A stretch of 64,000 nucleotides of DNA from Nitrosomonas supralitoralis (GTDB lineage: Bacteria; Pseudomonadota; Gammaproteobacteria; Burkholderiales; Nitrosomonadaceae): contig NZ_PXXU01000004.1 of the NCBI RefSeq assembly GCF_003011925.2, positions 57,402-121,401 on the forward strand, written 5' to 3'. The notes beneath the pieces were generated by a model, which searched no databases, had not been told where the DNA came from, and saw only the letters and a program-made list of their open reading frames with translations. Positions 39,983 to 48,883 of the stretch are shown here, piece after piece (within the stretch, counting starts at the first letter, position 1; every line of letters starts with the position of its first letter). A program made the position numbers and the translations under genes.

Positions 39983-40153
39983 CGTTTGCTAAGCTAATTA
40001 ATTGATAACAGAAAAATAATTGATTTGGGTGGACTAGCATTTGTTTTGACTAGAACATAAAAAACATGTAAAAAAAAATTGTTACTTCTTTTTGTATCGA
40101 ACATACACAGAAGACTCTTGCTTTACAACCTCATCAGCTAAACATAAGCTGAC

Positions 40154-40549
40154 TCAATCGATACAAACCGTTTCCGTAATATGCCGAAACATCGAATTAG
40201 CTGAAAAACTAAACCAATCCCGGGATTCTTCATGGTGCGCGCCAATCACCATACCTTTGGCTTCTTTATCTGGATACAACAGCATTGTGATAGAGCGAGC
40301 TTTGTGATGGGTGCAATCAAACTCATACAATGTTTTAACCGCATGATGCTCCCCTTTTTGCTTTTCATTGTAGCTGGATAATATCCAGATTTTTCTGAAT
40401 TGACCGTTTTTTTGCATCGTTTCAGGATCAAAATGATGGATCTCACCTTGCCTAGTATTTATATCCAGTTTAATCCACTTGGCTTGCGCAGGTATGACAA
40501 CAAGCATCAGGAATAGTATCGATAAGTATTTTTTCATCATTGTTTTCAT
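40154..40549 (-). CDS. Secreted surface-adhesin-E-like protein
   Basis: About 131 residues from ATG 40549 (ATG 40540 and 40537 are alternatives; a longer frame opens at 40645). A signal peptide (KKYLSILFLMLVVIPAQA) is followed by KWIKLD, FDPETMQKNGQFRKIWILSSY, a conserved EFDC and a second cysteine at the C-terminus. This is the pattern of the surface-adhesin protein E family, in which Trp near the mature N-terminus, a kinked W-x-L-x-(D/S)Y strand and two cysteines recur. A second member is at 50382-50771. The function is unknown. Confidence 0.75.
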   Translation of the reverse strand: MKTMMKKYLSILFLMLVVIPAQAKWIKLDINTRQGEIHHFDPETMQKNGQFRKIWILSSYNEKQKGEHHAVKTLYEFDCTHHKARSITMLLYPDKEAKGMVIGAHHEESRDWFSFSANSMFRHITETVCID

Positions 40550-40893
40550 TCTACAGAATGTCTGGCTATTAGGTAATTCGGACAGGATTAGCCTTTCTGC
40601 AACAAAACTACAAATGTAAGTCATTTTGCCATTAAATAGTTCCAACTACAGATGTTTTCAACTATTCTTAGCATCCATACGCCCTGTGCTACCGGGCATT
40701 TTATCCGCAGATTTTTGAGAAATCATACGATAATACGTCGGTTGCAGATTTACTGAGCATTGAGATGAGTCTGTATTTTGTCATGACATTTTGCATCGTG
40801 TAAACGCTGCAGTAATTTCTTGCGCTAAAACAATCATCCAATGAATACAAGCAGCGATAGTTTTATGAATAGCCTTATCTGGAGTTAAATATA

Positions 40894-41541
40894 ATGGAAG
40901 AATTGAATCAAGCCTGGATCATGTTAAAGCTTGGCGGCATTATAATCATACCGCTGGTTTTACTGGGTGTCATTGCGATGGCAATTATGCTTGAAAAGGC
41001 GTTTATCTATTGGCGTTATGCTCGCCTTTCCAGTGATTTGCTCAATCTGGTGGAAACCTATGGCTTCAAATGGAATGATCTGGAAAAAATACTTTCTGGA
41101 CTGGACAGCCGGCATTACTACAAGCGTTTCTTTGAAGTGGTAATTTCCAATCGACACCAACCAGCCTGGTGGACAGAATCTCGTGCTGCCGATGAAGCAC
41201 AAATCATTGAGGAATCGCTGGCACGTCGATTATGGGCATTGGAAACCATTGTTACAGCCGCACCGCTGCTTGGGCTAGTGGGAACCGTGATCGGTATGAT
41301 GCGTGCTTTCCAGGTGATCGGCAGCGAAGGGTTGGTTAATCCAGCAGCGGTCACCGGCGGGGTTGCTGAAGCGCTGATTGCTACCGTAGTGGGGCTGGCA
41401 ATTGCACTGATAGCATTATTTGGGTTCAATTATTTTTCCCGCTTGCAATCACTAACGATGGATGAAATGGAACGTTTGGGTACGCGATTGATCGACAATA
41501 TCCGTCGGGATCAACAGGTTAATTCCAATGAAACTGCGTAA
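40894..41541 (+). CDS. exbB: MotA/TolQ/ExbB proton channel protein
   Basis: A 215-residue inner-membrane protein with three membrane segments: GIIIIPLVLLGVIAMAIML near the N-terminus, LETIVTAAPLLGLVGTVIGMM and ALIATVVGLAIALIALFGF. LLGLVGTVIGMMRAF is the family hallmark. With ExbD it forms a proton-driven motor that energises TonB-like proteins. The stop overlaps exbD by 14 bases. The two TonB-dependent receptors of this window are possible clients (inference). Confidence 0.92.
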   Translation: MEELNQAWIMLKLGGIIIIPLVLLGVIAMAIMLEKAFIYWRYARLSSDLLNLVETYGFKWNDLEKILSGLDSRHYYKRFFEVVISNRHQPAWWTESRAADEAQIIEESLARRLWALETIVTAAPLLGLVGTVIGMMRAFQVIGSEGLVNPAAVTGGVAEALIATVVGLAIALIALFGFNYFSRLQSLTMDEMERLGTRLIDNIRRDQQVNSNETA

Positions 41542-41929
41542 ATCCCGCATCATTAAGAAAGGTAAAATAGAGATCATTCCGATGATCGATGTGATGTTCT
41601 TCTTGCTGGCAACATTCATGCTGGCTTCTTTATCGATGCAAAATTTGGATTCACTGCAGGTCGATTTACCCGAAGGACAGACAGAAAAACTCAGCGCCGA
41701 AAAACCGGTCACCTTGACGTTAACCAAAGACAGCAAAATCTATATCAATCAAACCGCAGTCACGCTTGACACATTGGCAAATACGCTCAAGCCGCTACTC
41801 GCGGACTCAAAGCAAAAATTGATCGTATCTGCTGATAACGAAGCACCGCAAGGTGTCGTCGTACAGGCCATGCTGCGCGCTCGGTCCGCCGGAGCCCAGC
41901 ATTTTTTGATTGCGGTCAAACATAAATAG
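41528..41929 (+). CDS. exbD: ExbD/TolR family biopolymer transport protein
   Basis: A 133-residue protein with one N-terminal membrane segment containing the essential aspartate (IIPMIDVMFFLLATFMLASL), and a periplasmic domain with VTLTLTKDSKIYIN and VSADNEAPQGVVVQAMLRAR, as usual for ExbD/TolR. It overlaps exbB, and the TonB-like gene starts 10 bases after its stop. Confidence 0.94.
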   Translation: MKLRKSRIIKKGKIEIIPMIDVMFFLLATFMLASLSMQNLDSLQVDLPEGQTEKLSAEKPVTLTLTKDSKIYINQTAVTLDTLANTLKPLLADSKQKLIVSADNEAPQGVVVQAMLRARSAGAQHFLIAVKHK

Positions 41930-41939
41930 CACGTTAAGA

Positions 41940-42815
41940 ATGGCAAGTTCCCGATCTAGAGAAATTCGCCTCTGGTGGCCGATGCCATTGGCTACACTCG
42001 TATGGGTGCTGATCATCTGGGGACTGGGATTTTTTCTGTCGCTACCAGAAGTGGAAATTGAAACGCCCCCCCCCATCGCCGCCAGCTTTATCGACTTAAA
42101 TGAATCCGAGGATGCTGATAATTCGCTACCCGCCTCCCAACCCAGTGCACCTGCTCCACAACCCGAAAAGCCTAAAGTAGCTGAAGCACAAACTGCGCCT
42201 AAATTACCACCGGCACCTGCCCAGCCACCACCATCAAGACCGCCAGCCAAGCCTAAAGCAGCTGAGAAACCGAGCACACCCAAAGCGCCAATCCCGGCGC
42301 AGGAAGTCGCAAAAATCAAAGCACCGCCAGAACCTCCTGCGGATGCCCCCACGGATCTGTCTGAGTATATTAACCAGGCAAAAGCGCGCCGCCGCGCGGA
42401 AGGACTCTTTGATTCCCAGGAAAGCTCTGCATCCAGCAGCACCTCAGCACAACCTTCAGCGGAGGAAATACGCATGGCCAATGTCCGGCGCAATCTGCAA
42501 AATCCTGGTACCAGCGGTATATTTCAGATTCTTCGCATTGGTCCACGTACAGCGGAATTTACATTCCGCGCCTGGACTACTGGGCAAATCAATCCACGGT
42601 TACAGCGGATTCAAGTCGAAGCCGGAACCGATGGCGATATTGAGCGTGCCATTATTCGCCGCATGATCCAATTGATTCGGGAATACTACAAAGAAGATTT
42701 TAACTGGGAATCACATCGTTTACATCGTGTGGTCGTGCTATCTGCACGCGAGAAAGATACTGCAGGATTGGAAGATTTCTTAATGCGCGAATTTTTTATC
42801 AATCCCGCCCGTTAA
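41940..42815 (+). CDS. TonB-like energy-transducing protein with atypical C-terminal domain
   Basis: A 291-residue protein from ATG 41940 (a TTG at 41910 would overlap exbD). One N-terminal membrane segment (LATLVWVLIIWGLGFFLSL) is followed by a proline/alanine/lysine-rich spacer of about 90 residues, as in TonB. The C-terminal domain (IFQILRIGPRTAEFTFRAWT; QRIQVEAGTDGDIERAIIRR; EDFNWESHRLHRVVVLSAR) does not show the usual TonB pattern of Y-P-x-A and SSG-x2-LD, although it could be a divergent alpha/beta version. Position after exbB-exbD supports the TonB role. The DNA is richer in G+C in the spacer because of the proline codons. Confidence 0.72.
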   Translation: MASSRSREIRLWWPMPLATLVWVLIIWGLGFFLSLPEVEIETPPPIAASFIDLNESEDADNSLPASQPSAPAPQPEKPKVAEAQTAPKLPPAPAQPPPSRPPAKPKAAEKPSTPKAPIPAQEVAKIKAPPEPPADAPTDLSEYINQAKARRRAEGLFDSQESSASSSTSAQPSAEEIRMANVRRNLQNPGTSGIFQILRIGPRTAEFTFRAWTTGQINPRLQRIQVEAGTDGDIERAIIRRMIQLIREYYKEDFNWESHRLHRVVVLSAREKDTAGLEDFLMREFFINPAR

Positions 42816-42879
42816 ATCTTGCTCAATTTTTTCAAAAATACCTCAAGAAACAATTTAAAAAAGTCGTAACTATTAAACA

Positions 42880-42902
42880 CAGAGAATAGTTTCTTTTCTC
42901 TG
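42880..42902 (+). terminator. Stem-loop after the exbB-exbD-tonB-like genes
   Basis: CAGAGAA and TTCTCTG form a 7-bp stem around a 9-base loop, followed by CATTTTG. The T-run is short, so this is a weak terminator candidate. The next start codon is only 40 bases further. Confidence 0.35.
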
Positions 42903-42941
42903 CATTTTGATTACGAATATCGACTAACTTATTGTATTATT

Positions 42942-44306
42942 TTGACCAATTTTTCTGTGAAGATAAACGATAGCACTATTGAGGTTTCTGTCAATGACTT
43001 GCAGCCCGGCATGTTCGTCAGTGACCTCGATCGTCCTTGGCTTGAAACACCTTATCTAATTCAAGGCATCCTGATCCAATCAAAGGATGATATCAACGAG
43101 CTTCAGCGCTATTGCAAGCACGTTTACGTGGATGTCGACAGAAGCGAGCCAATCGTTGTGCAACGATACTTATCAAGCGCATCTTCACATGCCTCTCTGG
43201 CTGTTTCAAATCCGCGCAAGTCACCTGCATCCTATGAACCAAAGATCTCTTGCCATGCCTCCTCCACAATTTCAAATCGGTGTAAATCGCCAGCATTGCA
43301 AGAAACTCAATCGCTAGACAAGCGGCTACAACGCGTCAAAACCTACGCTGACATCTGCACGGCGGAACAAGAAATCCCGGCAGCCACCAAAGCGTATAAC
43401 ATCGCTGCCACGCTATTTAGAGATATCAATTTCAATCTCGAAAACGATATCCGGATTGATATGCAGGTGGCACACGAAGTGGTCGATTCGTTACGTGAAA
43501 GCGTTATCCGTAATCCCGATGCGGCATTACTGCTGGCGCAGCTTAAAACTACGGGGAAAGAGCTCTACGACAATGCCATTAAAACTTCAGTCCATTTGCT
43601 TGCCTTCGGTCGACATCTCGGCTTGCCCCAAAAGGAACTGACAATTTTGGGTCTGGGGGGATTGCTGATGGATATCGGCAAACAACGCCTGCCCAAAGAA
43701 ATCCAGAACAAAAGAAATATGTCGCTCACTTCAAATGAACGTAAATTGATGAAACAACACATCACGTATGGAGAAGAAATTGTCACTCAGCTAAATGAAG
43801 CGCCGGAAGGAGTCATCAAGATTGTTATCCAGCATCATGAGCGTGAAAATGGTAACGGCTATCCTGTTGGATTGTACGCCAACCAATTGCATCCCTATGC
43901 ACGCATGGCCGCCATTGTAGACTGCTATGAAGAACTTATCTGGGGAGAATCACGCATACCAGGCATGAAACCTTTCCACGCGCTTAAAGAGCTCAAGGAT
44001 AATGCGCAAAACGGCCTGAATTATATTCTGGTGGAACAATTCTCACAGTGCATCGGTATGTTTCCGGTAGGTAGCTTGGTTGAACTAAATACTGGCGAAA
44101 TTGCTATTGTTCTCACCCATAATCGCACGCAACGATCTCTTCCTCAGATCATGATCATCTGCGACGCCCATAAGAGACCCTATGAGCATCCTGTAACCTT
44201 AGATCTAAGAACCGCTGGCAAGAATCCAGGGGGGGTTGAATACGCCATTGCCAATGATCTCCCCCAAGGTGCTTACGCAATTGATCCAAAAAAATATTAT
44301 TTATAA
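42942..44306 (+). CDS. DUF3391/HD-GYP protein with altered HD motif
   Basis: A 454-residue protein with TTG start (GTG 42957 is an alternative). The N-terminal DUF3391 domain (VNDLQPGMFVSDLDRPWLET) is followed by a low-complexity linker containing two similar units (SSHASLAVSNPRKSPAS and SCHASSTISNRCKSPAL). The HD-GYP domain then has HHERENGNGYPVGL intact, but the HD pair is MD: LLMDIGK at residues 242-248 replaces the usual LLHDIGK, so one metal-binding histidine is missing. c-di-GMP hydrolysis may be lost or altered. The next gene, 30 bases on, encodes an EAL protein. Confidence 0.88.
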   Translation: MTNFSVKINDSTIEVSVNDLQPGMFVSDLDRPWLETPYLIQGILIQSKDDINELQRYCKHVYVDVDRSEPIVVQRYLSSASSHASLAVSNPRKSPASYEPKISCHASSTISNRCKSPALQETQSLDKRLQRVKTYADICTAEQEIPAATKAYNIAATLFRDINFNLENDIRIDMQVAHEVVDSLRESVIRNPDAALLLAQLKTTGKELYDNAIKTSVHLLAFGRHLGLPQKELTILGLGGLLMDIGKQRLPKEIQNKRNMSLTSNERKLMKQHITYGEEIVTQLNEAPEGVIKIVIQHHERENGNGYPVGLYANQLHPYARMAAIVDCYEELIWGESRIPGMKPFHALKELKDNAQNGLNYILVEQFSQCIGMFPVGSLVELNTGEIAIVLTHNRTQRSLPQIMIICDAHKRPYEHPVTLDLRTAGKNPGGVEYAIANDLPQGAYAIDPKKYYL

Positions 44307-44336
44307 ATACTCAAACTCTATTATTACCATAAAGCT

Positions 44337-45635
44337 ATGAACCCCTTCGCATATCAACACTTTCTACAACAAGCTGCGCAGACGTTGCATGATGAGAACC
44401 AGTTGGGCCGTCGAAACGCCGTACTGATCATCAACTTTGAACGTCTGACAGAATTGGATGGCGTCCTTGGATTTACCGTTGTGGATAATATTTTGCAGCA
44501 AATAGCCCAACAGTTGGGAGATGCTCTGAATCCAGGTGATCTGGTCGGCATCACCGGACGTTATCAAATAGCCTGCTTACTGGTCGATTTGCTTACCGAT
44601 GCGCATGCCATGCTGGCCGCACATAAAATCCTGCGAATCATGGCGCCTCCATTTGTACTTGACAGGAAAAATATCATACTGGCTCCGCGGCTAGGTGTGG
44701 CACTAAACAGTGAAAGCGATCATACGTTGGATCAATTGATGTGTAACGCAAGTACGGCTGTACGACAAGCAAAACTGGAACAAAATCCGATCAAGCTCTT
44801 TTACGCCGAAATGCAAGACCCTCTGCTGTTCCAAATCGATCTCTGGTCAGATTTAGACAACGCCATCGAAAATGGCGGACTATACTTAGGTTATCAACCC
44901 CAGATCGATATTGCCAGTGGTAGGATTAAATCCACGGAAGCTTTGCTACGTTGGCACCATCCACTTCATGGGATGATCCCAACCGATAAATTAATCCGGG
45001 TTGCTGAAGGTACCGCGCTCATGCCCAAACTCACGCTATGGGTTTTTCATACCGCATTAAGGGAATGTTCCGAATACCGCAGAGCAGGATTAAATGCTGG
45101 AGTTTCGATCAATTTTTCTGCTGATGATCTGCGCGACCCTGAACTTACTGAGATCGTGTCTCAAGGACTAGCTCTATGGAACGTGCCGCCGGGAGATATT
45201 ACCATTGAGTTGACCGAAACAGCTGTGATGGACAATCATGCAGGGACGCTGAATACCTTATGCCAGCTCAAGGATATGGGATTGAAACTGGCCATGGATG
45301 ACTTTGGAACCGGTTATTCATCAATGGCACGCATGCTGGACTTACCTCTTGACGAAGTTAAGATCGACATGATATTTGTCAAACATATGACAAAACATCA
45401 TAAACATGAGCGGATCGTGGACTCCATGATCAGTCTGGCTCATCGACTGAATCTATCCGTAGTTGCCGAAGGAGTGGAAGATGTTGCAACTTATGAACGC
45501 CTGCGCGTCTTGGGATGTGACATTATTCAAGGTTATCTTATTGGCAAGGCCATGCCGTTGCCGGAACTCATCAATACTGTCAGTGATCAATTCCCTACTC
45601 ACCGCTTGCAGACAACATCGCAACTAACTGCATGA
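44337..45635 (+). CDS. EAL-domain phosphodiesterase with degenerate GGDEF domain
   Basis: A 432-residue cytoplasmic protein. Residues 1-160 have the GGDEF fold (VLIINFERLTELDGVLGF; LAPRLGVALN), but the active-site loop reads GITGRYQIACLL around residue 74 instead of R-x-GGDEF, so no cyclase activity is expected. The EAL domain is intact: TEALLRW from residue 200, [31 protein letters not shown] and VVAEGVE. It is predicted to hydrolyse c-di-GMP, possibly with GTP sensed by the degenerate GGDEF domain. It probably shares a transcript with the HD-GYP gene. Confidence 0.9.
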   Translation: MNPFAYQHFLQQAAQTLHDENQLGRRNAVLIINFERLTELDGVLGFTVVDNILQQIAQQLGDALNPGDLVGITGRYQIACLLVDLLTDAHAMLAAHKILRIMAPPFVLDRKNIILAPRLGVALNSESDHTLDQLMCNASTAVRQAKLEQNPIKLFYAEMQDPLLFQIDLWSDLDNAIENGGLYLGYQPQIDIASGRIKSTEALLRWHHPLHGMIPTDKLIRVAEGTALMPKLTLWVFHTALRECSEYRRAGLNAGVSINFSADDLRDPELTEIVSQGLALWNVPPGDITIELTETAVMDNHAGTLNTLCQLKDMGLKLAMDDFGTGYSSMARMLDLPLDEVKIDMIFVKHMTKHHKHERIVDSMISLAHRLNLSVVAEGVEDVATYERLRVLGCDIIQGYLIGKAMPLPELINTVSDQFPTHRLQTTSQLTA

Positions 45636-45689
45636 GCAAGATCTCTGGTTGCGCTTGGATTACCAGGTTTTCAGAAGGATTAGGAATTA

Positions 45690-45710
45690 AAATGGGAGCC
45701 CAAGCTCCCG
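45690..45710 (-). terminator. Terminator of the PEP-CTERM remnant
   Basis: GGGAGC and GCTCCC form a 6-bp stem with a 4-base loop. On the minus strand ATTTTAATT follows, which fits a Rho-independent terminator for the PEP-CTERM remnant that ends at 45735. It may also stop transcription from the EAL gene on the other side. Confidence 0.55.
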
Positions 45711-45734
45711 TTACAGACTCAATCTCTATTTAAA

Positions 45735-46055
45735 TCACTCAACTGTATCTTTTCTGCGTCGCGCCATGAATCCGATTAAACCTAAGTCAACTAACAACAT
45801 TGTATAGATACCAGGTTCTGCAACGAGTGAAATATTATTCACAATTTCTATTAAATCAGTAAAAGCATCTCCACCACCCGCGAACGGATTAAAAAAGAAT
45901 CGGTTAAGAGAAGATCGCGGAATCAAAAGAAACGCCATTGAAAACTTGTAGCAATGCTAAATCTTCGGGGTTCGTATAACCCCGGACACCATTTCCAGAG
46001 TCCGTGCCAATGAAATTGGTTGGAACAAAGGACATTTTTAATGCATTATCATTGT
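45735..46055 (-). pseudogene. Frameshifted C-terminal remnant of a PEP-CTERM protein
   Basis: The minus strand from about 46055 reads NALKMSFVPTNFIGTDSGNG, then VRGYTNPEDLALLQVFNGVS, then stops after AIFS near 45918. Homology-like sequence continues in another frame: AFTDLIEIVNNISLVAEPG, hydrophobic TMLLVDLGLIGFM, ARRRK at the end. EP-G, a membrane segment of about 13-15 residues and an Arg/Lys tail are the PEP-CTERM sorting signal read by an exosortase. No start and no signal peptide remain, so only a piece of about 100 codons is left. A stem-loop terminator follows. Confidence 0.75.
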
Positions 46056-46440
46056 CATCTCTAAATTATTTGATTAAAGCCTCAAAAATAACACTCTTAC
46101 AAAATATGCAACTCAATCGCCTGTTCAGTTGCTTACCAACCATAACTATCCTAAAGCCATATCGCCTTTTGTGGCCTGATTCTCCAGCCGCACATTAAAC
46201 TCTGCTCATTCATGCGCATATTATGCGAGAAAGTGCGCCACGCGTAAGAGCATATTGATACATAATTTTTATGCACAATCAGGAGTGTGATTATGCACGG
46301 CATCCGCAACATGGATATTTAATCGATCTATCGATAACATCATCCCCTCCCAAATTTTATGCAGTTAATGGCTCTGCCAAAGTACAATGAATGTATTTAG
46401 TTACGCAACATAATCACAATTTTCAAAACACCCGCTGAAT
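46056..46440 (+). other. Non-coding gap upstream of mutL
   Basis: A 385-base AT-rich gap. A 64-codon frame overlapping its beginning has no features. The rest should hold the mutL promoter and perhaps more remnants of the PEP-CTERM gene, but I see no recognisable coding sequence, repeat or RNA. Confidence 0.4.
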
Positions 46441-48225
46441 ATGACAACGATTAAACTGCTTCCAGAATTGTTAATCAATCAGATCGCTGCTGGCGAAGTG
46501 GTTGAACGCCCAGCTTCAGCGCTGAAGGAAATTCTGGAAAACAGCATCGATGCTGGCGCCAGGAAAATCAACGTACAGCTTCAACAAGGCGGCGTAAAAC
46601 AAATTCGTGTTGCAGATGACGGCATTGGCATCGCCAAAGACGAATTGCAATTAGCCTTGACACGCCACAGTACCAGCAAAATCAGCACGTTGGAAGATTT
46701 GTATCAAATCACTAGCTTGGGCTTTCGCGGGGAAGCGTTAGCCAGTATTGCAGCAGTTTCTCGGCTGACCTTAACCAGTCGTCAAGCGGAACAAGGTCAT
46801 GCCTGGCAAATTCTGGTAGAAGGTAAATCAATCTCGCAGCCCACGCCTTCGTCATTGACACAAGGCACTACGCTGGATATCAATGATTTGTACTTCAACA
46901 TCCCCGCCAGACGCAAATTTCTGAAGTCGGAAGCCACTGAATTTGCACACTGCGACGAGGCCTTTAAGCGCATTGCCTTATCGCAATCCGGCATTGAATT
47001 CGTTCTGCAGCATAATGGCAAAGTACGGCGGCACTTACGCGCAGCCAATTCAGCACAAAGAATTGCATCGGTGTTAGGAGAAGAGTTCCAGCAAGCCGCC
47101 ACTTGGACTGACGAACAATCAGCCGAGATGCGTTTGCACGGCATGGTTGCATTGCCGGCTTATGCACGCTCATCGCGCGACAGGCAATATTTCTTTGTCA
47201 ATAATCGTTTCGTCAACGACAAACTGATTTCCCATGCGCTGCGCGAAGCCTACCGGGATATTCTGCATCTGGACCGGCATCCGGCTTTCGTTTTGTTCCT
47301 TGACATCAATCCTGAAAGCGTTGATGTCAATGTACATCCGACCAAAACAGAAGTTCGTTTCCGTGAACCGCGCGCACTGCACCAGTTTATTTTTCATGCG
47401 ATCAACAAAGCCCTGGCTTCACCGCATAGAACAACACAGTCCGAACAATCGGATTCAGTCATGCGATCTTATCCGAAAATTGGCCAAACTCAGGCTGGCA
47501 AGGTATCGCAACCTTCCAGTTTTTACGGCACCTTGTTTGGCACGGAAGCACGTTCAACCACAACGACTCCGGCCAGCATAAACCCTGTCGCGCCCGCAGC
47601 AAGACCCCATCAACTCAGCACGGTGAATGATAGTCAGGATAATCATCCGCTCGGTTTTGCGTTGGGACAACTGCACGGCATCTATATTCTGGCGCAAAAC
47701 GCCAGAGGATTAGTAGTCATAGATATGCATGCCGCTCATGAACGGATTATGTACGAAAAACTCAAGCAAACACTTGATCAACATGAAATGCCTATGCAAC
47801 CGTTGTTAATCCCGGTCACTTTTTATGCGGATCATCTGGAAGTCGCTATGGTCGAAGAAAACCAGACGATCCTGGATCAATTGGGATTTGAGATTGCAGT
47901 GCTTTCACCTACTACAATCGCAGTGCGCGCAGTCCCTACTGCTCTGCAGCATGCCGATATTGCACAGCTTGCTCGCAATATCCTGCGTGAAATCCGTGAG
48001 TATGGCGCAAGTCAGATTCTAACCGCCAAACGTAATGAAATACTGGCAACTATGGCTTGCCACGGAGCAATACGTGCCAACCGCAAGCTGACACTTGAGG
48101 AAATGAACGCTTTGCTACGCGAAATGGAAATGACCGAACGTGCCGATCAATGCAATCATGGCAGACCCACCTGGTTTGAAACCAGTTTGGCTGATTTGGA
48201 CAAGTTATTCATGCGCGGGAAGTAA
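46441..48225 (+). CDS. mutL: DNA mismatch repair protein MutL
   Basis: A 594-residue protein. The N-terminal GHKL ATPase has EILENSIDAGA, VADDGIGI, HSTSKI and LGFRGEALASIAAVS. The C-terminal dimerisation domain contains DMHAAHERIMYE from Asp428, which fits the endonuclease motif D-x-HA-x2-E-x4-E, together with ACHGAIRANRKL and CNHGRPTW. This suggests a nicking MutL of the kind found in bacteria without MutH. The start is ATG 46441 with the typical IKLLPELLINQIAAGEVVER. Confidence 0.97.
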   Translation: MTTIKLLPELLINQIAAGEVVERPASALKEILENSIDAGARKINVQLQQGGVKQIRVADDGIGIAKDELQLALTRHSTSKISTLEDLYQITSLGFRGEALASIAAVSRLTLTSRQAEQGHAWQILVEGKSISQPTPSSLTQGTTLDINDLYFNIPARRKFLKSEATEFAHCDEAFKRIALSQSGIEFVLQHNGKVRRHLRAANSAQRIASVLGEEFQQAATWTDEQSAEMRLHGMVALPAYARSSRDRQYFFVNNRFVNDKLISHALREAYRDILHLDRHPAFVLFLDINPESVDVNVHPTKTEVRFREPRALHQFIFHAINKALASPHRTTQSEQSDSVMRSYPKIGQTQAGKVSQPSSFYGTLFGTEARSTTTTPASINPVAPAARPHQLSTVNDSQDNHPLGFALGQLHGIYILAQNARGLVVIDMHAAHERIMYEKLKQTLDQHEMPMQPLLIPVTFYADHLEVAMVEENQTILDQLGFEIAVLSPTTIAVRAVPTALQHADIAQLARNILREIREYGASQILTAKRNEILATMACHGAIRANRKLTLEEMNALLREMEMTERADQCNHGRPTWFETSLADLDKLFMRGK

Positions 48226-48399
48226 ATAAACAGCTAACGATCCGAGAGTGTTTTGGTAAACCCTGCTTGCTGGAAGCATGAGAATCCTTGATCGATCTAA
48301 CCGCAAAATCAATTGCGGATTTTTCCACGGGTCACCCGGTTCAATTTGATAATGTTTAATCAAGCTTTCAAGTTGTTCCTTGCACACGTCAATGTTCAA
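48205..48399 (-). CDS. Unrecognised short ORF convergent with mutL
   Basis: A 64-codon frame overlapping the mutL end by 21 bases. The sequence (NIDVCKEQLESLIKHYQIEP, then PQLILRLDRSRILMLPASR) looks protein-like, and the frame remains open upstream of the ATG for some residues without a better start. It may be a decayed gene end. No family is recognised. Confidence 0.3.
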   Translation of the reverse strand: MNIDVCKEQLESLIKHYQIEPGDPWKNPQLILRLDRSRILMLPASRVYQNTLGSLAVYLLPAHE

Positions 48400-48883
48400 A
48401 CAAAATGCGTGGTGCGCAGCTTCACAATAGTAGCCTGTTTTTAAAGACTAGATTGCCACAAAAATCATTTCCTTGAGCTTTCGTCCAACCTGACCGCTGG
48501 CCAATATATGACTCATCACTGTCCAAATGCCTTGAGTGAATCGAGAGAAACCGTTTATACCCTGAAGAAATTGGGCGCAAAAGATACTTCCAACGCATTT
48601 TTTATTTTGCCAAAAGCTCCCTCTATCTACAAATTTACAACACCACCATCAACGATTTGATTGATTGTCCGCATTATTTTTATGGATGAATTAAAAAGAA
48701 AATTAGAGTACGCCATCCAAGAGCAGAATGACAATCTCCAATTTCTCGCACTCGCCTCAGACTGTATGACTCATATTCCTACAACAGGAAATGATGCAAC
48801 CAAGGTTTGTGATGCAGCTTAATTAACGTTAAGCTATAACCAACTGAACAACTATCAAGTTCTCAATACTCGGGGTGAATACA
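48400..48883 (+). other. Gap with short unconvincing frames
   Basis: About 480 bases. A 46-codon frame at 48682-48822 (+, MDELKRKLEYAIQEQNDN) has a plausible helical start but no clear ribosome binding site. Another of about 50 codons begins at 48508. Neither matches anything I know. They may be remnants of decayed genes together with the frame at 48205-48399. Confidence 0.35.

Noticed and set aside
41807..42493. Long minus-strand frame (228 codons) opposite the TonB-like gene
   Set aside because: Gly/Ala/Ser-rich translation is the antisense of the proline-rich spacer; the plus strand has the coherent exbB-exbD-tonB layout.
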